From assembly GCF_000003815.2 (NCBI RefSeq), contig NW_023365703.1:64027-123887 (forward strand): a DNA stretch of 59,861 bases, written 5' to 3'. The DNA comes from Branchiostoma floridae (lineage: Eukaryota > Chordata > Leptocardii > Amphioxiformes > Branchiostomatidae). The position numbers and the translations under genes are program-made. The notes below the pieces were generated by a model that saw only the letters and a program-made list of their open reading frames with translations, ran no database searches and was not told the DNA's origin. Below are positions 27,201 through 39,200 of this stretch, in pieces (positions within the stretch are counted from its first letter, which is position 1; each line of letters begins with the position of its first letter).

Positions 27201-30200
27201 CTGAAGTTTGTTGGAAATAAATACAATTACAGTACGTCGTCACATAATGCATTGTATTTGTTCCACGAGAACTCATTTACACGCAACGCCTTATGCCATA
27301 CCTTATAGTTCGATCTCTGAATAGGGGAAAAGGTAAAAGGTTGACAGCGAGTGTTCACACACCTTTCCTCACATATTTCTAAAACTTATCTCATCTCTTT
27401 TTCTTAGCTTTTTATGTATGTATCTCATCTCTATGCACATGAATGTTAGCTGCAGGGTATGTGATGTCCTTTACTTTCAAAGGCGGGCTTTTTCTCTCCC
27501 ATCTCTTCTATATCGCTGATTTTCTCTACGTCTGCATCGCCTCCTGCATCATCTTGTCCTTTTCCTTTGGTAGCTGGCGTAGCTGTAAGTATAGAATGGA
27601 ACGTGGAACTGTACCACAAGCACAGATGCATGTATGGGAAAATGTAGATACGATAATGCTTATACCCAAGTCAAACATGAGAGTAATGTTTAGTCCGGCA
27701 AGTCTGGGACCTCTAAAACATTGTGGCACAATTACGACATGTGTTACCTTAATCAAATAATTTTGATACGTTGAGTGCAAAGATATAGATATCTATGGTG
27801 CTGATGTTTTTGTCTCCTAACAGCAAAATTACGCAGCGCCTTTAGCATCAATCACTTCTCTGCCAGTATGTATCTGTTGTTTAAAGGCGACAACCTTTGT
27901 GATGCTATCGAGATGCTTATAATGTTATTGTCCAAGGGAAATGATAGTCGTTATGGATCATGTCAGAGATTCTCTAGTGCTAATCACTTCACGAACTCCT
28001 TTCATTGAACCGAATAAGATTGAAATGTGGAGATAGTGTAAAGGTAAATCGAAAGTTGTTGATAAATAATACGCACATTAAATGTTATACTAGATATTAA
28101 ACATTATTAGCTACCAAGCAATATTATACTTGTTACCATCGGAAGCGGAGTTGTACTCCTCAATTTCTCCCATGCCGTAGTTCTGTTTTGCGTCTGCACC
28201 CTCTGCTTCAGCATATTCTCCATCTCCTCCAGCATCTGGTATTAATTAAAATATGCATAACATGTAATTCACAGTTAACTTTCCTAGATAGTTTAACTTT
28301 AGATTAAATCCCCATGATATAGTTCTGAATATTGTCTCCGAACAAGTAACAGAAGACGTTGAATTAAACCAAAAAGTAGTTACCCAAGCAACTGGATATG
28401 GTTTTGCAAACGGTCAGACGTCTTGAGGATAAACCTGTTCTTCAACTAGATCTCTTTTACATATCAATTCATAGCTAGGATATATAAACCCTCCCCAACT
28501 AGATCTTTTCAGTGTCACTGACGAAAACTAGTGAATGCTAGTTGAAACGTCTGACCGTTTCCAAAACCATATCCAGTTGCTTGAGTAACAACTTTTTTGT
28601 GTAATCCAACGTCTTTTGTTGCTTGTTCGGAGACAATATCCATAACTATATCATGGACATCTAATCTAAAGTTAAACGATCTGGGAAAGTTAAATCAATA
28701 CAAATTGGAAGAGTGGTTTCAATATTATAACATTCGCCATGGTCCTGTGAGAAAGCAGGGAGATTGATAATCCAATTCAACAAGAATTCTGCGAGCTCTC
28801 AAAACTATTTAGGGAGTACACTCGTTCTCATTGAATTGTCGAAAATGGCATTTTTTGTCGAAAAAAAACGGCTTTATTTTTAGTGAAAACTACGTGGTTG
28901 TTTAGGAAAATTCCTCTTTTAAACATAGCAAAAAAATGGCAACTTATTTTTTTTCGGTCCCATCAGTAATACATTACAGGGCATGTAACAAACGTTACCG
29001 GTAACGTTTGTTACAACAGTAGACTTTATCCTGTTTTCTTCGAAAGGACTCATCTTATTGACTACATTATTTAGGTATAAGTGGACGTCCCTAGGAACAT
29101 TTAGAAGGTGGGCAGATTTTTACACCAGGTCTAATAGAAAGCTTAGACAGCATCGAACAATGGTAACGTTTGTTACAGTCATTTCTATACAACATTTTGT
29201 AAGCAAGGTGGGATACAAATGACAGTCAACAACCCTTTCTTGTTTCTTTAGAAAGCCAGAAAAACTGTACAGCGTCACAAAAACGGCCATTTCTAGTCTT
29301 ATACGTGTTAAACGTAACCGTGGCAACCATCGTACTCATGGTGGTAAAGTTTGTTACAGAATATGGCGACAGGCACAAACCACCTTACACAGCCTCCAAG
29401 ATCAGTGACAGTATAGCGATCTGACGTGATCGGTCAGATGGCCTGGTCAGCTGGTTTCACCTACAGAAGAATCCTTCTGGGAACTGAATCGTTACATTTT
29501 TGGCTACTACTTGAATTCTTCGTTTCTTCTCAGGCGACAGCCATTTTTTAGGGGGTGAAATCCTACCCGTGGCTATAATAATCTTCTAAGCCATTAACCA
29601 ATTGTTGTGCATCTTTTGTAAAACATTACAGGGGTGGTGTGAAAATGAAGGAACCAGTGATGTTGTCTATAATTTGCTCCATATCACGGCATAAAGTCAG
29701 GCGACAGCATTTCGACATTTAAATGAGAACGAGCCAGTAATGCGCCTTTTTTAACATCGTACGACTATAACCCGCAACATACAAAGTCCGTCAACTGCTA
29801 ATTTACTTCTGAATGTAACAATAAATGCTGCATTAGGGGAAATGATTTTATTCAAACTTTGAATAATACTTTACATTAAGACCATAATATTAAGCATATT
29901 ATCTGCTCAGTATTAACTAAAGCAAGGTCTTAACTACATCTCTCTTCAATATTTTCGTGCAGAATTGAACTCCAGTGGTATGAAATAAAGGAAACATATT
30001 AAGAAGTTAATTTAAAAAAAAATAAGCTTGCATTATATGGAAGAGAAAATATCTAGATACAAAATATTCAATCATCGCTGATTAACGCCAATTTCTAAGC
30101 AAAGGAACACCAATTGCGAATTTAAGTTGGTACGTAGGCACAACCAAAATGCTTCTAAAGAACAGAATATGTGCATTTTGTAATGATGATAGCATGTAGA

Positions 30201-33200
30201 AATGAAATGCATTCTGTTTTAGAACGGTCACTGTGCACAGATATGAGCAAATTTCTAAATGCCCCTCAAAGTGTACCTTCAAAATCGGAATGTTGATTTC
30301 CAGTATCTTCCACGTCGTATTTCTGCTCTGCGTCAGAAGCATCTTCTCCGCCCTCTGTAACAGTTATAAAATAATTCGTATATATCATCTTCCTCACAAG
30401 CCATGTGATGTTTAATAATTTGTAATCAAAAGTAGTGGGGAATAGTGCTGTTATTCAGAGCTTACAAAACAAGGATAGTAATTAAGACTGATATTTAGAC
30501 TGATATTAAGATTGTCCACGTCCAGTTAAAAGACAGAAACGATCTAGATGCTACTGAAACAATATAGATGCTACTGAATGTTATGCAAGATTCAAAAAGT
30601 GGTTCCGCTCTTATTCTGCATCTGCATCTCCTTTTGTACACAGTAAAACAATTTTATATCTTATTGCCATATATTATAATATCTTTTATACCTGATCCTA
30701 AGTTTTTATGAAGATTGGTACAATATTGTGGAAACTATCAAGAAAGTCTGTGTTCAGTCGGTCTGGGGTCCAAACGGACCCCAGCAAAAAAGGAAAGTTT
30801 TTGAAACAAACTTTTGGGACTAACTCCTTAAATACTTATCGTATGACCACCAAACTTTCAGAGGATTTAGCATTTTCAGAAATTAGCATAAATTATGTAT
30901 TTTGAGTCATGAAAATAGAATTGAACTTCATAGAATTTAATTGTTGTAAGAAAGCAAGCGTAGTTTACCAAGAAAACCATGTTTAAATCGAAATTGGCAA
31001 ATGTTGGCAAAAATATGCCTGTCAGAATTCCGTTGTCATGGGAACCCAAAAAATGATCAACTTATTTTATCGACTAAACATTTTTGCTAACAATATTTCA
31101 TGATATATTACCAAGTTTCGAAGCTTTAGCTCTAGAAGTTCATGAGTTATGCGACATAAAAGTTGCTTAAGGCATCAAAATTGTCCTCTCTGGTCAGAAT
31201 AGGTTTAGTGCAAAAAGTTGTCCTTCTGATCTTTTGCATAAATCATGATAATGAGCTTCAATTAACAACACCTTAACATGTAAAAATATTTCTCTTGCAT
31301 TGACGATGTAATGTATGTACAGTGATCACCGATAAGGATTAAAACTGAGATTTTATGAACAAAACATTTTGGGGTCCGTTTGGACCCCACTCGGTCATTT
31401 TAGTCGCAAAAAAGGTCGGGTGCTTGAGGATTAATGACATAAGTTTGGGTCCCTTAGCGTCTATTTTAGGGATAGCAGGGGCATTTTTCTCAAAAACTTC
31501 TGAAGACGATAACTCAAGAAGGGAACAACAGATTTTCATGATTTTTGGTATGTAGATACCTTAGACAATGCTGTACAAAATGACATACTAATTATGCAAA
31601 ATATAAGTACATTTGCATAATTAACGAAAATAATATCATGGCATTTTTTTCTATGTATCTCTCGTCCAGGACGTAATATGCATGCATGGTCTTGACATTT
31701 ACTTGGTAGATAGTTTGCAGTGTCATGACAAAGTGGGACACGTTTCAGCCCCCTAACTTTTAATTTCAGAACTGAAGCGGCGTTTTTGTCAAGACATTCA
31801 AAAGAGAATAACTGTAGAAAAGATCGACGGATTGACATTATTTTAGGCATGCAAGTAGCTTGGGCAAAGGTGTTCATAATGATATGCATGTTATGCAACT
31901 GAGGACTTGATTTACATAATTAATGAGGAAATTGTATAATTCCATTGTTTGCAATAACTGGACTTCAATGAATGTAACACTTGTTAATTGTGATAGGTGA
32001 AATATATGCAGATACCAAAGATGGTAATGAGGAACTTATTTGCATAATCCATGTAAAAATTGCAAAACCGCTTTATGATTGATGATGGGAATTTTATTAT
32101 TGTGACATGTGTACGTTAGTCAATGATGGACAAGACCATGCATAAATTATGTTAATGTTAATTAATTGCATAAAATTTACAAAAGCTCTAAATATTCCTG
32201 GAGGTATGAGGTCGCCGAACTCTAGTTCTTTTCATAAATGTTAAATGTACAGAGTTTGATATAAGTATATAAACCAACTGTCACAATTTGAATACTGGTA
32301 CCAGGAAGACAATTGTACACATTGCATGTAAAATAGTCAATACATTGAAAATATTTAGAATTAGGTGATTTGCAATCAGCAATAAATACATTTATTGACA
32401 GATCCCTTTGGAATAGAAAATGCAGTATATGAAATGCCGGTATCCGAAAGCATTTTTAAATATAATGTGCGCTACATACATGAATACATATGATGGAAGA
32501 CCATCTTTCATTTTTAATCGAAACTGTGCCATGTACTTCTAATACGGGACCCTCCAATCTCTAGCGGTAGTTCTCGCGAGACTGTAATCTGGCCGCGCGC
32601 GCGCGTGATTTGACAGTCGGACGGTAATAGCCTTCAGCAGCCCAGTGGCTAACAATGGCTTCTCCCAGAGTTCAGAGATTCGTTGTGCTATTATTTGGCA
32701 ACATCCGCCGGTAAATCGGCATGCCATGAGCAGATAATATTGTTGTGAACCTATGGACTCGATATCGTGCTGTAAATTTGCGAATTTCTGGTCATTTTTC
32801 ACAATTTTTGACGGTCGGTTTATGCTTGCTTGTCGTGAGAAAAACGTGCATATAGGCGCGTCGCCTTACTTGTAGTTACTCGGATAAGTTTGGCTCAAGC
32901 CGTAAAAATATCCCACAAAAGCGTACAAGTACCATTATTGGATCCTTGTAGATCCAAACTCGTAAGACTTTCGGCGATTTTGACCGTAAATTAGTCGATG
33001 GCAACATATCGGCCTTTGGGAGTTTACGCGTACGTGAGTTTGGGAGGGGGGCGTGTTTCCGTGTACATGTGTTCGTTTTGATCGAGACGGAGTCACTTTT
33101 TCGACTATGTCTATGATTTCAGTTTTCGCCGGATGAAACTCCACAAAAACGGGAACATATCGATGTAGGGTCCTTCTGGGTAGAAATCTAGCATGGTTTC

Positions 33201-36200
33201 GGCGGCTTTGTGGGCAACTTTTTATTGGTTAACTTCATACGTGATGAGTGGGTGTGTCTGCAAATGTATAACGTTTGGCATTTGCTGTTCTTTTTCAGAT
33301 CAACGCGTCGCGATCGAAATTCACATCATCAGGGAAATAATGCAAATCATATGGATGCAATAGCCGTATTTCTATTTTATAAAAGATGTCTTAACATATG
33401 TTCTTACTCGATTTCGTAGAGCTTTGCAACTCATGCTTTTGAGAAATTATAATTACATGTATATATCATTAGTTTTTTTTCCAAATGATAGACAAGTTCT
33501 CACAGCATTTACAGTATTGACGAAAATAAGCATCCGATAAGTAATACTTTTGGGAAATGGTAATGTTTCATACGCATAATCATTCAACTGTACATTGTAT
33601 TAAAATGTGAACTTTCAACATCTCTGACATCTCTGTTTTTGCGTGGCATAATTTTTGCAACAAATGAGACATCGTTCTACTCAGACCTAAGACAGGTAAG
33701 GTGTCCACTTCCCTGTGCTATACATAGTAGTCCACTGTATTCTGCTGATGCAGTGGTCTGGACACTCTGCATCAACAATCAGTCTTTCTTCATACATACC
33801 ATAGAGTTTCTTACCTCCTTTGGCTCTTTGTGTGAACAGCTCCGGTAGTATGGCTGTTTTGTGAAAGTGGTCAAGCTTTGGGATATTCTTCTTCTGCAAT
33901 TCTGAGTCTACTTTAATTCGTTCGCAGAATAAATTATCTCTGCCAAAGTAGACAACGAAGTCCGCCCAATTTAAGTTACAGCAATAGACATTCCCTTGCA
34001 CTTGGTGGTGGTACCTGTGTGACGTCTTGAGTGCTGCACTGCTGTCTACCTTTGATAAGAAAAATGTCTTATTCTGGACTACCTATTTTAGCGTGAGTCC
34101 TTTCTTTGAATGGGGACACAATGAATACACGAATGCGTTACTGGAAATACATGCAGTAGATGTACACATTTCCCGTTAAAAAGTATAAAAAACGCACATT
34201 TCTAATTTCATGTTCATGGTGAAATTATCCCTTCCGATCTGTCTTTTTACCAGACAATCTCAGTGCTTAAGTAACGTGTTATCATCAAGTACATTTGGGG
34301 GGATCTTGAAAAATATGATGCATGTTGGCACTTTCTCTTCATTGACACACTTGGACTGACGGCTATTGCATCCATATGATTTGCAGTATTTCCCTGATGA
34401 TGTGAATTTCGATCGCGACGCGTTGATCTGAATAAGAACAGCAAATGCCAAACGTTATACATTTGCAGACACACCCACTCATTACATATTACGTTAACCA
34501 AAAAAGTCGGCCACAAAGCCGCCAAAACCATGCTAGATTTCTACCCAGAAGGACCCTACATCGATATGTTCACGTTTTTGTGGAGTTTCATCCGGCGAAA
34601 ACTGAAATCATAGTCGGAAAACTGACTCCGCCTTGATCAAAACGAACACATATACACGGAAACACGCCCCCCTCCCCAACTCACGTACGCGTAAACTCCC
34701 AAAGGCCGATATGTTGTCATCGACTAATTTACGGTCAAAATCGCCGAAAGTCTTACGAGTTTGGATCTACAATGATCCAATAATGGTACTTGTACGCTTT
34801 TGTGGGATATTTTTACGGCTTGAGCCAAACTTATCCGAGTAACTACAAGTAAGGCGACGCGCCTATATGCACGTTTTTCTCACGACAAGCAAGCATAAAC
34901 CGACCGTCAAAAATTGTGAAAAATGACCAGAAATTTGCAAATTTACAGCACGATATCGAGTCCATAGGTTCACAACAATATTATCTGCTCATGGCATGCC
35001 AATTTACCGGCGGATGTTGCCAAATAATAGCACAACGAATCTCTGAAGTTGACTCGATCGAGTCGATGCTGGGAGAAGCCATTGTTAGCCACTGGGCTGC
35101 TGAAGGCTGTTACCGTCCGACTGTCAAATCACGCGCGCGCGCGGCCAGATTACAGTCTCGCGAGAACTACCGCTAGAGATTGGAGGGTCCCGTATTCTAA
35201 AAGAAGACTTTAAAGAGGCCACCAAATTTGATCCCAATCTCAAAGCGTTTACAAATGAAAGCAAGAGTTCGAAGACCAAAAATCTCCATGAAATAGTCTT
35301 TTTATAAAAATGACTGTCACATTTACATAATCTATCCTTGGTTATTTACACCTTGAAATAACTTACACCGATCACAATGCTGATTGTCCAGTCATATACT
35401 ACTTTGAAATTTATTATGCAAATTAGGTACGTATTTGCATAACTGGTATTTGCCAAATGCACAAGCCACGAACTACTTATTAGAGGTATTTTAGTCTTAT
35501 AATGGAAAATGCATAGATTTTCCTCATTAAATATGCAAATTAAGTGCCGTTTGTACAATTTGTACTTGATGATATAATTGCCTGTCTAAGCTACCTACAT
35601 ACCAAATATCATCTAAATCTGTCGTTACCTTGTTCAGGTATCCTCATTACAAGACTTTTACAAAAACACCCCTGCAGTTTTAGAGCAACCTACTAGGGGA
35701 ACCCAAACATACACCACGTATTGCTTACGTCACCTTCACACGGAATCTGCCACCAAGAAGATCACGACAAGAGCACATCCAGGTCAAAAGATTTTCAAAA
35801 AATGAAATTTTACCCTCGTCTTTCTAACACCTACCCACATACTTAATATCATTGTAATCCATTCAGAGGTTCTTGAGCTATTATGCTGACCACAAATATC
35901 CGGAAACACAGACACACAGAGACACCCAAAATTTTATCATTTTTTTTTCATGGAGATAATAAAACTCTCTTCTGAACAATACAAACCAACAGATTACAGA
36001 ATAAAAGGCGCGATTCTTAGGGTAAACCGTTAGGAAGAGTTGTCGCCAACAATTATTCAACATTTTTGTCATTTTGTCGCTTGCATTTAGCCAGAATGTA
36101 GCATAAAAGTTTTATTTTCATTCTTTGCTTATGTGCAAAACACACACACAAATAATGTTACATGGAATGTTACAAACAAAATTTAACCAAAAAAAGACAA

Positions 36201-39200
36201 ATTGAAATCACAGGGTTTATCCAACTTACCTTCAGGTTCTGACTCCGATATTGTTAAAGTCAGCTTTTTCAGCAGATCAAGAGGTTCGGTCTTCTTAGAG
36301 TCGAGAGTTGTTTCCTCAACTTCTTTAGCTTTTTTAACCTCATTGCTGGGAGTCATTGATGAGTCATCAGTTGTTTTCTCTCCTATATGTTGAACATGGA
36401 GCAGAACTTCTTTTAATCATTGACTTTACGACGGAAAGAAGGTTGAAAGACATGATATTTCATCACCAAACCAATACGCTTATGAATATCAAATTGTCGT
36501 CATGCGATTAAAAAGAAATTGGCGCAATACATTTGAATATTTGGCGTTCCCTCACCTGCCAGCAATCGAAGCTGACGCATAATCGTCTCCATGCTGGCAG
36601 AATCCCCCACTGTAACAGAATAGTAAAATAATGTTACAAATTTTCAGTTATGGTAATGCCTCCCCTTAGTCACTCCCTAGTAATAGTTCTAAGTGGTCCG
36701 CAACCACTCGGGTAACATAAGGCCTGTGATTCGATGGAGCTCCCTGATGAGTAAAAAGGGCGTGGCTCCGCAAGGTTACCAGGTTGATGGAACCGAACAT
36801 GAATTTCGAACCACTCCGTGACCGCAGGTGACCTACGGGACCGCCAAGTTTTCAGAACGGTCCAATGTCATAATGTAAAGTTACATTGCGAAAACAGGAA
36901 CTCACTATGTATGGGGCACACTAACTACTTTTGGAAAGACGTCTAAGTGCTAACCTTATTAGGTATTGATGAAGTATTTATCAAATATTGAAATAATTCG
37001 ATGCGATTAAGAATACAAGACCCCCGCGGAAGCCGCATAATGGTAACGCCCGAACCGTGTTCGATGTAAAATGGCGGGAAAACGACAGCTTTGATAACGG
37101 CCCGAAGCTTCGCGAAGCATCTTGCATAGTCACATTTATGGGCTTCAGCCTTCGTCAAAACAACATTATTTCTGACAAATTTAGTGTATTTTGATGTATT
37201 AGCACTTGTTTGTTAAAACTGTCCGTGGCTATTTTGTTTTTCTTTTTTAAATATTTTCACTGAAGGTCATTTTTAACGAAAAATTAGGAAAAAAACAATG
37301 TTTTTGCTCTTTTTGGCCTAAAAAAGTTAAGATTCCGTCACTTTAGACAAAATAGCCGCGGACAAAATTATTCTAAAGGAGGTAAGCTCTTATCTTGATG
37401 AATATAAAGGCTAAACGTGCTGTCCTCGCCAAGGCTTGGACATCTGAAGTGAACGATGTTTTTTTAACCAAAATGTGTATTTCTAACCCCAAATTCCATC
37501 GATCCACATAAAAATCCACCAGTGTCTAGTACATTTTAAACTGTTCAAGCATTGTGTGAAGTTTCATCTTGATACGACTACGCGACAAAAAGTTATGAGG
37601 ATTTAAGCGTTTTAACATAGCTACAAGCGTGTCACATGCCTTAAGTTACCTGAGCATGACAATTATAAGACGAGCCAACAAAACCTACACTGCTGCATAG
37701 AAAAAGGAAGGCGTGTTAAAAATAGTTACGTTTGTATGGATTTCCTATAGTCAACATAATTAAGAGTAATTGCACGAGGAAACCAGGCAAAACCAGGCAG
37801 AGATAAAAAGATGGGGGTCGGCCAAATGGGCTCATACTTTGAATGTGTGATAAGTATGTGGAGCTATGAGTGTACTCGGGGATACCTGAACCACTGAAAG
37901 CATTGTTTGTTATCACCGTAAATTTGACTAATCTTTAAGGCCCATTATCTTTTTTGCGTAGTGACTCCGGCAGATGGGTTTACTGTTCAGGAGAGAGAGG
38001 AACATCTATTTATTCAAAATTATATAATACGTGGGCCATACATAATGCGAGTCGTGGGAGAAGGGTCTTTATGGGGATTTTTCAGATTTGGGGCTTTAAT
38101 AAATCGGGTAAGTTTATTACACTATGTGTCAGTCATGGTATGTTGTGTAGTTGTTTGTAAACCATGCATTACTGTTTAGAAATATCATGACTGATCAGTA
38201 TTGTTAATTGGTGCTCCAGATTGGGGATATAGGGATACTTGAAAAGAAATTATGCTGATTTTACACATGTTTATTGTTTCTTCCTAATGTGATTAGGCCG
38301 CTACAATCCTACATTACCCCATATATACCTACTTTTTCGTGCATAAATGAAAAGGCTCTGCATGGGGGTTACCGGGACTCCACAAAGTTGATACCATTTA
38401 GTTAATACACAAGGCATATGGATGCATTCCTACCTCATTCATATTAAAAATTGTGGAACAAGACAATACAAAGGTCATGATTAACCCTCAAACCACCGTA
38501 CCTGTTTGGTAACATAGATAACCGTATGGGGTGAATACTGACCCCATAACGTTTTGTACAAATACAGTTTTTATGGTGACTCTTTTAGTGATTTGTATAT
38601 ATATATAGCTTCATTAATCTATTAGGGCCAGTTTGACATGATTAGGTGAGAATAATTCTAGCTCATTATCATACTTTATGCAAAAGATCATGAGGACCAC
38701 ATTTTGCACTAGCGCTATTCAGACCGGGTAAGGTATTTTTTATGCCCGCATCAACTTCAAAGTCACAAAGCCCCTGAATAGCTTATGTTAGGGCCACAAA
38801 ACTTGGTACTTTTTGAGAAAATGTTGATAGCAAGCAATTTAAGTGAATAAAAAAGATTAAATCGTTTTCATGTTGCCATGGCAATGGAATTCTGACAGGC
38901 ATATTTATTACGTAATTTTCTAATTTTGGCTTAAACATTCAAGTTTTAAGGTTTTCTTGGCAAATCACAAATGTTCATGACATCTTATGAAATTCAACGT
39001 AAATTTCATGATTCAATATTCATAATTTATGCTAATTTGATAACGTCATCAGTCAAAATCCAAGCTAAATGACGTCATGGCGTCTTCATATAACATGGTA
39101 ATGACACAAAAGTTGCTACCATAATTTCATTGCACATGTACATCATTCTCTGAAAATGTAGTGATCATACGATAATTTGTTTGGGCGTGGGTCTAAAAAG

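Larger units (their letters stand above)
32543..35194 (-). mobile_element. 2.65-kb DNA element with ~830-bp inverted repeats and YqaJ fragment
   Basis: Ends TACGGGACCCTCCAATCTCT and its inverted copy, flanked by the 6-bp direct repeat TTCTAA (32537-32542 and 35195-35200). The arms pair from 32543 to about 33368 and from about 34360 to 35194 with few differences; both carry a (CG)n run. The about 1-kb centre encodes part of a YqaJ-family exonuclease on the minus strand. No transposase was found. Superfamily unknown; a 6-bp duplication with such long arms fits few described groups. Confidence 0.75.

Noticed and set aside
32595-32610. CGCGCGCGCG run as a CpG-island promoter
   Set aside because: It lies in the inverted repeat arm of the long-TIR element and is mirrored at about 35132-35142, so it belongs to the element.
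36943-37158. Minus-strand ORF (71 codons) as an extra exon
   Set aside because: No acceptor or donor in fitting phase, and no similarity to the linker exons.
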